Shown here one piece after another: positions 38,911-51,050 of a stretch of DNA of 64,000 nucleotides. A program made the position numbers and the translations under genes. Position 1 is the first letter of the stretch, and the number at the start of each line of letters is the position of its first letter. This DNA is from Liolophura sinensis (Eukaryota > Mollusca > Polyplacophora > Chitonida > Chitonidae). Below the pieces are notes generated by a model, which saw only the letters and a list, made by a program, of their open reading frames with translations, was not told where the DNA came from and made no database searches. The DNA is taken from positions 11,025,504-11,089,503 of the forward strand of contig NC_088298.1 of assembly GCF_032854445.1 (NCBI RefSeq). The letters run 5' to 3'.

Positions 38911-40306
38911 AATCATCTAATGCTTTATAAAGTCTTTATAAAGCTTAGCTCGTATGAACAAACGAACCACGTTCATAGCTAAGTCCCTAATGTCAGATTT
39001 GACATGTTGTGTATTGATATTTACAATGGACTGTAATCAATTCTGGGTCTATAATGCCTGGAGTCCTCGCTGGCCGAGGAGACGAATTAGGAATTCTGTT
39101 GAAAAACTCCCAGACCTTGACTAACAAGGACGCCTGTTCGAATACAGATGCCGCACGGTCGCCGTCGACTGAAATCGGAAGTCTGATATAAGAACAATCA
39201 AAGACATATATAGATAAACTATAAAATGATCGTCAGATACAACCTTAAAATTCCTCACTTTTTACAGTTCTGGTATTTTTATAGAAAAAATTAATGAAGG
39301 AAAAAGTGGGTGATTCAGTAAAACAAAATAAGACATGATTTTTATAAAGAAAATTTATTATCCCTTGAAATGGCGCCATCCGGGTGCAATTAATTTCACC
39401 ACTCTGCAGACGCTAATAGAACTGTTATCAATATCCTATAGGTTCTTCAGAATGGACCGGATTCCGCTAGTCATATAAGCTCACTATGGGGTACATTCTT
39501 TTCCACTAAGTATGCTATAAGTTGATGAAGTCACTATCCAAACTCATCTGTTATGATAAACTCTCGTGGCTTGACAGTTAACGGTATCTGGAATATCTCG
39601 ACTGATTCACGTTTAATGAAAACGACGTGCGTTGTCTCATTTATTTTTCTGGTGATTGATGTCTCCAGTGTGAACACCTTTATTGTACACATAGCTGATT
39701 GTAAAACGCCCAAAGAATACATCGAATCTTGAAGATACAAACGGAAATTCATAAAGCTTCGTCCGGCCTATAACAAATTGGTCTCAAGCTTTATGTCTTG
39801 ACTCTATACTAAGTCACAGTTTTTGAACGCACCTGTCGGCTGTAATTTATAATGTTCTTCCTTCAGAATTAACATGACTGAAGTGTCAGTTTTTCGTACG
39901 CCGGATGAGATAACATCTAATAACTCATGTGTGATAACACGTGCGATGACTAATGCGATAACTAATAGAAGATAACACACGCGAGATACAGATGAAAGTA
40001 ACTATATTTGAAATCCACGCGCATGTAAAATTGTTTTACCTGTATGTTTTGCGTACACGAAACAAACAGAATATGTACCTTACGTAGATGTGAAATAAAA
40101 AGCAATTCTTTGATGTATTTCATTATGTTTGTATTTTTGGGTGAATGTTGCTATTTTGGCGGGCTTTTACTCTACGATGTAGTCTTCTATATTTTACACC
40201 TGTACAAACCACAATTCTACTGTTGAACATAGTTTTTAAGTAATTCTATGTGAGTAGCGTCTAATGTGTTGTATAACAAGGCACAGACACAGTGCACATC
40301 CATATG
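38911..40306. other. Gene B intron, unique sequence
   Basis: No exon, repeat or RNA gene recognised in this stretch. Confidence 0.4.
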
Positions 40307-40451
40307 AAAGTGTTTTACTAATGTTTTGCGTATACAAAACACAACATCACACAATGTGTACTTTACTGAGATGTTGTGGTTAAAAATGACAACCAGATTT
40401 ACCAAAATCATTATATGGTTGACATAAGGATGTCAACAAATGCAATACGTG
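40307..40451 (+). repeat. Unclassified 145-bp element, copy 1
   Basis: TTTTACTAATGTTTTGCG, ACACAATGTGTACTTTACTG and TGTGGTTAAAAATGACA blocks are repeated in the same order at 41751-41900. A shorter echo (GTTTTGCGTACACGAAAC) is at 40047. Confidence 0.7.
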
Positions 40452-40916
40452 GAAAACATGAGTGTAACGTTTGCTGTTTTGTTTTTGTGCCAAAGTTAGC
40501 ATGCTCATCTCATTGCAGTCAGTTTGCTTTGAAGAGAACAAGGTCAACCACGTTACTCCTTTCCAGGCACATCGAATATATTAGCTATAAACAGAAAGTT
40601 ACAGATTTATATGGAATCTTCCTTTAAACGCACATAAACGCACCTTGTAGTAGGAGATTTCCACCCGATTCGCCGTCTTACGATCGTGGTCTATCGTAAA
40701 GGTGTTTGAACGGTGAACATAAAACTCTGGACTCTGACACTAAAACAAAACAACAAACGCACTAGTTCTTGACATAAGAATGGTATAGTTCACCATTGTC
40801 TTTTTATCCAGTCGGTGCAAAGTAAAGGTGCTCTTCAGTCCTCTGAAGTCACATTTTTACTGCTGTTCATGTGCTATACGGGTATGTACTTCAGCATGGA
40901 GAAGGGTCTTCATCAG

Positions 40917-40919
<3 letters not shown>

Positions 40920-40990
<71 letters not shown>
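40920..40990. repeat. (TA)n microsatellite
   Basis: About 35 perfect TA dinucleotides. Confidence 0.98.
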
Positions 40991-40991
<1 letters not shown>

Positions 40992-41750
40992 TGCCGACAA
41001 AAGGCAGGCGATTCTACTTTGTCTATAACTACAGATAATACATTTAAAGTGAAGATCAACGATGAAGTTAATGTCATTTGAAGAGACACGCAAACAAAAC
41101 TGTCCCCAGAGCCATTTTCCTACATACTAAGATTTTTCTATTGCCACAAAAAGCTTTTAATATACGGAAACATACCGTGGCATATCGGGCTAATCTGATG
41201 TCACAGATTTTCCCTTCTTTGTCCTGGGAACATTTGGAAAATAGTCAATTTTCACAGAGATCATCGGTTATGAAGTACCTTATGCCCATTCCAATAACTT
41301 TTAATTGGTTTTCAGGTGGTTCAACTATATAGTTGAAAAACCTTGGAATTTATGGTCGGAAAATCTCACCGTAATTGATTTTATGATTATAAAAAGGGCT
41401 ACAAAAATATTTTAAAATTTTTTGACAACTTTCTCGATTTTCTGTATCTTTCCGCTTGATGCATATTTTTGATAAAACTGTTCTTTGGGAATTTGACTTT
41501 GGATAATGTTTTACCTGTTGGAAAGCTGAACTGTGATATAGATACTTCGCTTAAATCTTCGATTTTCACTTTTTACAACTCAGAGAGTTCATATATATAT
41601 CCACGAGCTCATACATATTTTCAACTGACCCTGGTTTGCAATATAAGTTTATCACCACGTGTCATTTTCACAGAACATCGTATATCAACTGTTCATAACT
41701 TTTTTCTGCCAGTATTCGGTTAAGTAAGAGAATTTAAGATAATTGTACGT

Positions 41751-41900
41751 AAGTATTTTACTAATGTTTTGCGCATACGAAACACAACATAACACAATGT
41801 GTTCTTCACTGAGATATTGTGGTTAAAAATGACATCCAGATTTACCAAAATCATTATATAGTTGACATAAAGATTTCAACAAAAGCAATACGTTATTCCA
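41751..41900 (+). repeat. Unclassified 145-bp element, copy 2
   Basis: Direct copy of 40307-40451, about 85-90% alike by eye, ending in CAATACGT in both. Confidence 0.7.
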
Positions 41901-42193
41901 CAAGCCTTTCTGTCATATTCGATTGAAAATCGGTTGTCTTGGTAACAGAGAGAAAGTGTGAAACTATGCTGTATTCACACTACCTCCTTGAAAAAAAGAA
42001 GACAATGTAACAATGTTAACAATGTACACAAACTACTGGTACATTTTTGGGGGCTCGTATATTTATTTATCAACTAAAACCCACACGGGCCTAGCGTGGC
42101 ACATTTTATCGTTCATGCATGTATGTGACCTTTTAACTCATGAATCCCCCAAGTAACCTACCAACATCGGCCCTTCCCCACCTCGCTCGTTCC

Positions 42194-42209
42194 CCCCCCC
42201 CCCCCCCCT
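42194..42209. repeat. Poly-C run
   Basis: About 16 C in a row, a likely weak point of sequencing. Confidence 0.9.
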
Positions 42210-42374
42210 CACATTAGCCCCTTTATCTCGGCTATGTGAACAACGATATAATCTTTACATACCAACTTCGCTCGTCTGCTTCCGGGAAGGTGGCCCTATG
42301 TAACTCGTGCTCGATTAACCTATGAAAATTTGTCAGAAATCTCAAGTATAATTACCATCGATGTACCACACTAT

Positions 42375-42690
42375 CATACCGCTTCGGTGGCCTATTGGCT
42401 GAGTTTCGAATTCGGGAGAGCCGGGATCAAATCCGGATCGTGTCAAAGCAAAGACTTTAAAAATGGTACTTGGTGCTGCCCGCTTGGCGCTCATCACTGA
42501 GAGATAGAGCTGGTTGGCCCGTGTCAGTATAATTTGATTGGATGTGGTGTCATGTCTGGTGTCTTCGGCATGATACGTCAGTGGTGGCAACATTTGGCCG
42601 CATGGACTCGCCTTGCTACAAAAAAACACAGTGTACATACAGTCACCCAATGACTCCTCGTCGTCATATGACTAAAATAGCGACGTAAAG
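42375..42690 (+). mobile_element. SINE family C, full length
   Basis: CCGCTTCGGTGGCCTATTGG head, GGGATCAAATCCGGATC, TTGGCCCGTGTCAGTATAAT, and a CTCCTCGTCGTCATATGACT 3' end shared with family B, then GATA repeats. Confidence 0.78.
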
Positions 42691-42716
42691 CCCAAAGCGT
42701 ACATACATAGATACAT

Positions 42717-42719
42717 ACG

Positions 42720-42767
<48 letters not shown>

Positions 42768-42769
42768 CC
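42717..42769. repeat. (GATA)n microsatellite
   Basis: About 12 GATA units just after the family C SINE. Confidence 0.95.
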
Positions 42770-42999
42770 GGTGCTACGTGGTAGCACATAATCACGTGAT
42801 CGACCATCTTAAGGTGGTGTCCAGCCTTTTCCACAGGGACCTGCAGTACCACTTGCTGACTGTTTTTGAACGGCATCGCAGGCTCGGAAAGTTGGCGACA
42901 TTCAATACCACCTGGTGTCGCAATCTATTCTTTGCGTTCTGCGGAACGGCAGGCCCGTTGTCCAATTTTAATCTCGCAATTGTTCGTGACCTGGTTTAT

Positions 43000-43015
43000 A
43001 GATAGATAGATACAT

Positions 43016-43087
<72 letters not shown>

Positions 43088-43120
43088 CACACACATACAT
43101 ACACACACACATACACACAT

Positions 43121-43179
<59 letters not shown>

Positions 43180-43281
43180 AACACACACACACACACACAC
43201 ACACAACACACACACACACACATCACACCACACACACACACACACACACATACACACATACACACATACACACACACACAC
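43000..43281. repeat. (GATA)/(CATA)/(CA)n compound microsatellite
   Basis: About 280 bp, mainly CA with CATA interruptions. It runs straight into a truncated SINE A. Confidence 0.97.
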
Positions 43282-43432
43282 TCATGCTGTCTTCCTTTCC
43301 GGCCGTATGTGGGAAGGTCTGCCAACAATCTGTGGATGGTTTCCTCCCACCATAATGCTGGCCATCGTCGTATAAGTGTTATATATTTTTTGTAAGTACA
43401 GGCGTAAAACATCAATGAAATAAATAAAAAAT
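43281..43432 (+). mobile_element. SINE family A 3' part
   Basis: CTCATGCTGTCTTCCTTTCC to CATCAATGAAATAAATAA; the head is replaced by the CA repeat. Confidence 0.78.
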
Positions 43433-44282
43433 AAGTAAACATACATACCGGACCAACATGGCCACCATCACGATTCCCGAGGTCTTTGCGAAATAGTTGC
43501 ATAAAAGAATGGCTGAACACATCTGCGTGATTTGCATTCACCTGAGGACGTGGTGGTGTTCCCTGTCAAACCAAACTATGCAAATGAGTCATAATAAAAT
43601 TCATTTCTTTCATTCATTGAGATAAAGTTATTTATATGGTATACTTTCTAAGAGTTTTAAACGAAATACGTCCAATTTAATTAATGCGAATGTCGGCCAT
43701 TGTTGGAGTAACGGTACCATATTCCATAATACTTCCTCTGTGTAATTTTTCTGTCAGAAATTCTTGATACAGTTTACATTTGCATGCATGTGATTGATGC
43801 TATTGCTATTTAATGAGTACAATGAGTACATATTTCTTTTGTAAGTAAATATAGACAGAGCGTCCAGCATCCCTGGCCATCTGCGTCATAAACCTTCATA
43901 ACTGTGTCTATATTCCCTTTAGGACTGTGCATCCATTGTGTTGACTTAGATCGCTACTTTGGATACATGAAGAGTTGCAATCAATGCACAGCTGAAATAC
44001 ATACTTTATTATCGACAACTTACATACTAGTATGGTACTCGGTTTGAATATTCATTTCACCCATTCGTCTAGAACATTCCTTGCGTCTTTACAACATCAC
44101 TGAAAACTGTCCACTGCTTCTCTGTGCTTTACTGTGTCCTAATTATGTTCTGTATACTTTTTCTCATAGTTCTTACTAATTGGTAGTTTGTGCTAAACGT
44201 CGTTTTCCTTCACTTTCCCCAGCACTCCATTTTTAGTCACAAAGTGACAAAGTGTATTTAATTTAAATATGATTTCGGTTAT
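43433..44282. other. Gene B intron, unique sequence
   Basis: Nothing recognised. Confidence 0.4.
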
Positions 44283-44520
44283 TGTGGTGCGCTGGTTAGC
44301 GTGCAAGCGCACCACAATGATTTGTACAGGAGTCACTTAATAATGCCGTTGCTATGCATTTAACTGAAGCTTATGCCGGTTTCCCCTCCGGCCGCATATG
44401 GGAAGGTCATGGCAGCAACCTGCGGTTTCATCCCACCATAATACTGATCGCCATCGCATTAGTGAAATATTCCTTAGTATACCACATAAAGAACTTATCA
44501 AATAAATAAATAAATAAAAT
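44283..44520 (+). mobile_element. SINE family A, diverged full length
   Basis: GTGGTGCGCTGGTTAGCGTG head, CTCCGGCCGCATATGGGAAG, and an AAATAAATAAATAAA tail. Confidence 0.72.
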
Positions 44521-45689
44521 AAACAGCATATGTCCGATTCAGACTTGCGGGGATAGTTGCGATGAACTGGCACCATTTTGTCATCGCTCTATACTCACGG
44601 GAGTAATACACCAGTTTACAGTTATAGTACCTATCTAGTACAGGAACAGTATTTTATTCAGTCATGGCAATCATATTTCATTTTATTAATACCAAAAGCA
44701 CTTTCTAAGTTTGAGTATCCTCTGATGAGAAATTGGATTGAAATTCTACTGTCCTCCCTAGAAATGAAAGAGTTTACGCCAATGTTACGGCTCGCTCAGA
44801 TTGGCGTTGCATTTCTTTTCTTTATTCTTAAGGCTGTAATTGACTTGTTGTGGAGAATTTGATTGTTGTGTGAAAATAGAGTTGGGTTGTACGTGTTGCC
44901 AGGGGAAACAATGGAACTGAAGAATCCTGCACAAGTATAGGTGGTTAGAAAATGATTTTCTCGGGGAGTTTACCACATGATTTCTTATGCTTCCCGAGAG
45001 AATGCACGCGTCAAACAACACTAGCAATGTCCATTACTGAAGTCAATCGTTTAGTCAAACGAGATAGGGGGGTGATGTTTGTTTCACAATTCCTCATAAA
45101 AGTTCGTCTAGACAGTTTTTGACAAACAAAAGAGACTGATTCCTCTCCGTTGTTGTTTATGGTTGTGGTCTTTTGTCAAAAACAGCCGGTCTATAGAATG
45201 TCCATTGCCTTTGTATTAGACAATGGACGTTTAACATATTATCATGGTAATTTGGTCTCTAAACTGATACTGGCATCTTCTGGGGTGCGTGAGTGCTGTT
45301 TGTAAACATTGGTCTCTGAAGTCATGTCTAAATCATTTTGGACATACAAATGAAATTGATTCCACTCCAGTACTGTCTAAGTTAGATTCGCGACCGTTTG
45401 TTAAAACCATTAAACAACAATTCTTTCCTCAACGGTCGAGTGATCAAATATCCACTGTCTTTGTATTAGAGAATGAATTAAACGCACTGTCAGGACAGCA
45501 GAGGCAAAATAAATGTTCTTTCTTGAGTTTGATATATTAAATGGGCGTTGACAAAATAGTTCTTCCGAAAACAACGCAGGGTAAGGACAGAATTGTGATG
45601 CAGGCAGTTTCTTAGTATTAGTCAACTATACTGGCGCATTATTTCAGTGATGACTGAGGTATTTGTTTTCATACCGGTTAGATTTATTG
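44521..45689. other. Gene B intron with a diverged local duplication
   Basis: 45130-45235 and 45345-45478 share GATTCC-CTCC, TTTGT-AAAA and TTTGTATTAGA-AATG blocks in the same order. No exon seen. Confidence 0.4.
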
Positions 45690-45905
45690 TTTTCATTCAT
45701 GTGATAGGTGTTTTACGCTGTACTTTAGAAAATTTCAGAGGAAATTTGTCTGTCTGGGGAAAGACACCACCATCCACAAGTTGCTGCAGACCTTCCCACA
45801 CAAGGTCGGATAGGAAGCCATCATGAGCTTGACTTGAACTCACAGCGACCGCATTGTTGAAAGTCTCCTGGGTCAGTGCCGCGCCTGCTTGCTAACCACC
45901 TCAAT
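45690..45905 (-). mobile_element. SINE family A, diverged
   Basis: GTGTTTTACGCTGTACTTTAG, GCAGACCTTCCCACAC, and ACTCACAGCGACCGCATTG head in reverse. Confidence 0.72.
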
Positions 45906-47189
45906 ATAAAACTCAATGCCCATCTAATTTTGTCATAAATTCTGCTAGACTGTCAGTGTCTAAACGCGTAGTGTGGATGCCCTGCATTTGCGCTCAATGC
46001 ATCCGTGGTGAGCATGTCTGCCTTTAGAAAGGACAATAGAAGGATGCAATATCGAGTCGAGAATGTGTATGATAGGCCTGGCACCGTCGCTATACGGTGC
46101 TTTTTCTATACGTTCCGGTGTGAAAGTTTTATAGAATTGACACCACATTGTGCTTGGCGACCATTCTGTTCAAGGACTGAATGAATGGTTATGGTTTCCT
46201 GGACAACGGAAACAATGTCAATAAAATATTAATTTAATGAAAACTTGAAATCCACTTCAATAATAAAATGGATGATTGGGTTCACAATAAAATAGCATTT
46301 TTGGCAAACTGTATATAATGCTCTTCGGTGCATTAATTACAACGAAGAAAAACAACAAGACAAAACGCATACTTCTCGTTAAAATGTCACCTTTCGACTT
46401 CCTAGATACATCCATTACAAAGCAAGCCTTTTATTGATTGTTTTAGGTTGTGACACATCGGGTCATTCGGTGCACAAGAGGTACGGTTCGACAATTTCCG
46501 GTGTTTGTCCCGAAAAAAACCGGGTAGTCACGAGTGGATGGTTATCTAATGTCACCAGAGTGCGTCTGTGGCTCGCGTCATAAAGTTGACAGTATGTCAA
46601 TATTACCTGTAACAAAATATTAGGGGCTTTAAAATACGACTCGCGTGGCTAACCCCGGTAATTATACCTTCCCGAGCTTTGCAAACAAATTGTACCTTGA
46701 GGCTCAATCAGGGATATACTGTGTGGCACTAAACCATTAAGCTAACGGTTCGGAACCAAACCTATGCAAGCTGTGTCACTCTAGATCAGATCTGTTTTGT
46801 TGTTTTATTAAGATTTTGTTAGAATTGTGAACAAAAGTATAAAGTACATATAGTTTTTGCTCTATTATCTGCATGTAAACATGATTTACACACGTGTTTA
46901 CGAGGGAGAAGAGTCTCTTCTACTGAAATCACGCATGGTTCCAGTAAGGTTTTTTTTACGTCAAGAGCTGGTTTCTGAAGAAACGTTTTGACAGTGTTAT
47001 ATTTCTGCATTAATGGGCCAGTTTCAATATGGAAAAAAAAAAAAAAAAAAAACACCACATTTTGATCGTTCTTCGAAGATATAAAGGTAGAAAATGAGTA
47101 CTATACATTAACAGTTTGCCTTCAAAACGTCATCGCAAAGACGGTATACTAACAGTGGTTAGGCTCGAATCACTTTAGCAGCTTGTGTA
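45906..47189. other. Gene B intron, unique sequence
   Basis: Nothing recognised except an A run at 47031-47050. Confidence 0.4.
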
Positions 47190-47375
47190 ACTGTGAGTTC
47201 AAGTCTAGCTCATGCTCTCATCCTCCCCGGTCGTATGTGGAAAAGTCTGCCAGGAACCTGGGGTAGTCGTGGTTTTCCCCAGGGCTATGCACGGTTTTCA
47301 TAATGCTGGCCCCCGTCGTATAAGTGAAATAAGTGAAGTACGGCGTGAAACACTAATTAAATAAATAAATAAATA
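47190..47375 (+). mobile_element. SINE family A
   Basis: GTGAGTTCAAGTCTAGCTC, CCGGTCGTATGTGG, CCCCGTCGTATAAGTG and AAATAAATAAATAAA end. Confidence 0.75.
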
Positions 47376-47715
47376 GTGTTTTAATCTCAAGGACACACGA
47401 GGTATGGGTTCAACCCCGACTTTGGACAGGGAATTCGAGCGTTCCTCAGTTCTCACTGTTCGTGGGGCTTGTGTGACAATGAGCGGTCGACGACGCCTTT
47501 GAGACCGTTTGTGCATGGAGTATAACGTTCGCTGACCGTATCTGGGCTTCACGAGTGGAGAGTTTGTCAGTAACTTGCCAAATGTCGGTGGTTTACGCCG
47601 GTCACTCCGGTTTCACTCACACATAAAATTGAACGCCATTGTACCAGTGAAAATTCTTTAACAACAATCAACTCAATAAATAAATGAATGAATATATAAA
47701 TAAATAAATTGCTTT
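47376..47715 (+). mobile_element. SINE family D
   Basis: GGTTCAACCCCGACTTTGGAC (tRNA-like), GGTGGTTTACGCCGGTCAC and an AATCAACTCAATAAATAA tail. Related to 31325-31610 and 59440-59605. Confidence 0.55.
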
Positions 47716-48359
47716 ATTACTAATTAGGTTCCTAATTAAACATTAACAGAGTCGAAATCGAAACCACCACAATGGCACATTACCCATCTCCACTATCCAC
47801 TGCGGGGATTTTCTGAATTACACCCCTGTAGAGCCCCTATTATTTATACACCACTGTAAACGTCAGTACTAATATATTGTATATGTTACCCCTACTGGGA
47901 CACTTTGATGAATAAATACAACATTTAGATATGCCATGACGCACAGAAAACACGCCAGTGTGTGTCAGTGAATGCTGAGTTTAACCTCCAAAATGTGCAG
48001 TTGGTCTGATCGACTAGAAAAGCAAATCGATTTAGTGGCTAGGTACTGGTTTCCGGCAGCTGCTTATAAAAATCCGACATCCACCAAGGCGGCCTTCAGG
48101 TATGTGGTTATGAAAACGTTTGAAGTTTGCTGAGATTGTTCACGGACTGAAAGTTCTAGAGGGGTTGTCGGGTGTTGTGATTTATACCACGCATGGTGCA
48201 TTGTGTTTTAGGGATTGGCTCATATATTGCAGACGCAGATGTAAGGACGAGTTTTTTGTGTGAGTGTTTTTCTAATTTCTGATATGAAGAATGGCTCTGT
48301 GATTATTGCTGTGACGGATTCATCTGGAAAACTGTGGTTGAATTAAGTATGTCTGATAG
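47716..48359. other. Gene B intron, unique sequence
   Basis: Only a TATA-like TTATAAAAAT at about 48063 with a splice-donor-like CAG|gtatgt 36 bp further on; not enough for a promoter call. Confidence 0.4.
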
Positions 48360-49030
48360 CCTGATGTACTGGTAATTTGTACAGTGGGTACGGGCAATAC
48401 GTAGACTTGTACCGACAATATTTACTGTTACAGTTGTACTGATAATATACACAGCTGTATTGATAGTACAGTTGTACTGGTAATTTATGCAGTTGAATTG
48501 GTAATCTGTACAGTTATGTTGGTAATCCATGCAGTTGTACAGGCAATCCATGCAGTTGTACAGACAATCTATGCAGTTGTACAGGCAATCCATGCAGTTG
48601 TACAGGCAATCTATACAGTTGTATGGATCTAAACAGTTACACTGGAAATCTATAAAGTTGTATTGGCAGTCTACACAGTTATGCTGAAAATCTGTGCAGT
48701 TATACTGACAATCTATGCAGTTGCATTCGCAATCTATACAGTTGTGTTGGTAATCTATACAGTTGCGTTGGTAATCTACACAGCTGTACTGGAGATCTAT
48801 ACAGTTGTACTGGAAATCTATACAGTTACTCGGTCAATTTATACAGTAATGTTGGCAATCTATGCACTTGTATTGGCAATCTGTACGATTGTATTGTAAT
48901 CTAAACAGTTCCACGCGTAATCTATGCATTTGAATGGGTAATACGTGCAGTTTTACTGGTAATCTATACAGTTGTACTGGTAATCTATACAGTTTTACTG
49001 GTAATCGGTAATTTATACAGTTGTACTGGT
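48360..49030 (+). repeat. 21-bp minisatellite, about 31 copies
   Basis: The unit AATCTATACAGTTGTACTGG+T varies strongly between copies. It ends about 190 bp upstream of gene B exon 2. The 21-bp period keeps frames open; not coding. Confidence 0.88.
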
Positions 49031-49216
49031 GTATAACCGTCCTAGTGGTAATGCCCTAGTGGCTTTCTTTACCTTTATATGTCCTCTCCGCATGTTTAAC
49101 TTAGTTTGCTCTTGTACATTTATGCCCAGTGATTTTTTTTTTACTCTTATTTTTATTTTTTTTCGTAAATATTGGCTTCCTCTGACTTATGCACACTATC
49201 CTCTGCATACCAACAG

Positions 49217-50346
49217 GTTAATGCAGCGAGTAGGGGCTGAGCCCGGGCGCCCCCCCAATACAGCCTCCTGGTTTGAAGACTCGCAGACGACATACCGGCA
49301 TCATGCCGCCTATCTGAACCGTCTGAGGAAACTCCGCCAGGACCTGATCGATCATGAACACAACAAACTCGCCAAGGCCCTTGAAAGATTTCAGACTAGA
49401 GACTCTAGCAGTACTTTCTATCTTAGTCAGCGCATTCCCGGAAGAGCCGCGCACAAACGCACTTCCGGCCCGATCTTACTCGAACGCTTCCGAGAGGTTC
49501 CGAAGATCGAAAAAGACCAGTGATGCGCCAGACCTTGAAACGATTCAAGGCAAGCAACTGTTAGAGTCACAAGGGGATAAGGAGCACGAAGAAGTTCAGG
49601 TACCCCAGCCCTTGGACAAAAACGAAATCGACAGGACAGTAAGGGAAAATCTGAAGAGGCTTTTACAACCAAAGCCGTCATGTAGTATTCCGACAATCGG
49701 CCGACGCAATTATACACATAGCTATAGTACAGAAAAAGAAAATTCTGCTGAAATCAACGGCGCGCAGCTTTCTCCGCGGAGTATGAGTGTGCGGCGTTCA
49801 CAAACGCATCACAAATTTCCGCTCTCAACTGGCATACGCAATGGCAAGAAACAGCTGATACGACCGGACTCAGACGAACTTGACCTTTCCCCCTCGACCT
49901 TCAAGTTTGAAAGATTGAAAAAAGAGGGGTCTTTCTCACGGGGTTATGTCCAGCCTGAAAAAGGAGTCTATAACGTGTTTTATGTTCCTTGTTCCCCGGA
50001 TCCAGCGGGCAGACAGTTTCAAGACGAAGAATATAGAGAGACCGTCGGAAACGAAGAAAATGTTGAAAGTGATTCTTTCAAAAATGACTGTAAGTCAAGA
50101 TTTCCTTCTATACCCGGTAAAGGGTCACCGCGCAAGCGCATTGTTGTAGACATGCCGGATATCGTACTGTACCCAGCCACGCCAGATGTGGAGCTGAATT
50201 CTGCTGACAAGGGCGGGCAACTCGCGAAAACTCTGAAACAAAATCAGCTTCGACAAAGGGAAATCGCAAATCTTCTTGAGGACGTCAAAGAAATAAGTGA
50301 TAGGACTGAAGCATTGGAAAGTAACTTTTCTAATAGAGGATCTTAG
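49217..50346 (+). CDS. Gene B exon 2: charged tail with coiled-coil ends, frame break at A5
   Basis: Acceptor catac caacag at 49211-49216. The first frame reads LMQRVGAEPGRPPNTASW, then a helix-like stretch YLNRLRKLRQDLIDHEHNKL, to a TGA at 49521-49523. The frame one base further on is open from before this point to a TAG at 50344-50346. A shift at the A5 run 49510-49514 joins them with no odd residues (PKIEK then TSDAPDLETI). The tail is Ser/Lys/Glu-rich with many basic-Ser sites and ends in a coiled-coil-like segment (LKQNQLRQREIANLLEDVKE). With exon 1 and one base discounted the protein would be 429 residues. I do not recognise the family. A cytosolic scaffold-like tail is inference. Confidence 0.62.
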
Positions 50347-50605
50347 TTTACCCTAGAAATGTTAAAGTTAATTTATAATAATCATTTGCGAACACTTCAT
50401 TCCACTTTCCGTTAGCTCAGCAATGACTTTCTAACCTGGAATGAGCAGTATATTATTTTATTTGAGGAAATTGTTTAAATGCTTGCTAAGCTTTACATGA
50501 ATACATTACCTTTATGAAAATGTTGAGGAAATTGTGCACTGCCATGAAACTCTCTTTGTCTCGTGTTACGTGGCTTCCAGCGGGGAGCCCTTTAACTGAC
50601 CAATT

Positions 50606-50611
50606 AATAAA
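50606..50611 (+). terminator. Gene B polyadenylation signal
   Basis: AATAAA lies 260 bp after the gene B stop codon. It is the first canonical signal downstream and supports the end of the gene here. Confidence 0.6.
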
Positions 50612-50760
50612 AGTTTAAATACAACATATACACAAGAGCTGTGAACTTTGTTGCTGTTGTATTGGAAGCCATTCAACTGTTCCGCTGGATGCCAGGAAAA
50701 TTAGGTTCCACGAGACTAAGTGCAGTAGCGGCGACTAATAAAAAAATCCACTAGTCTTTA

Positions 50761-51050
50761 ACCAATCAGGTTTGCTGGAAACCAATAGCCCATGACCTAT
50801 TAGGTTTGCTGGAAACCAATAGCCCATGACCAATCAGGTTTGCTGGAAACCAATAGCCCAGGACCTATTAGGTTTGCTGGAAACCAATAGCCCAAGACCT
50901 ATTAGGTTTGCTGGAAACCAATAGCCCAGGACCTATTAGGTTTGCTGGGAAGCAATAGCCCATGACCAATCAGGTTTGCTGGAAACCAATAGCTTATGAC
51001 CAATTGGGCTTGCTGGAAACCAATAGCCTATGACCAATCAGGTTTGTTAG
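50761..51050 (+). repeat. 34-bp minisatellite, 8-9 copies, CCAAT-rich
   Basis: The unit runs CCAATCAGGTTTGCTGGAAA then CCAATAGCCCATGA. In most copies one or two CCAAT boxes occur, including CCAATCAG, the NF-Y consensus. It lies 150 bp after the gene B poly(A) signal. Confidence 0.92.

Noticed and set aside
40815-41081. Frame with an Ile-Tyr repeat
   Set aside because: Translation of the (TA)n microsatellite.
42925-43541. Frames with Cys-Val repeats
   Set aside because: Translation of the (CA)n microsatellite on the minus strand.
48055-48105. TATA-like box followed by a donor, possible alternative first exon of gene B
   Set aside because: The would-be exon is only a few bases, and reading it in the exon 1 phase meets a stop. 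Kept only as a weak note.
48663-48899. Open frame over the 21-bp repeats
   Set aside because: The repeat period is a multiple of three, and the minus strand is open as well.
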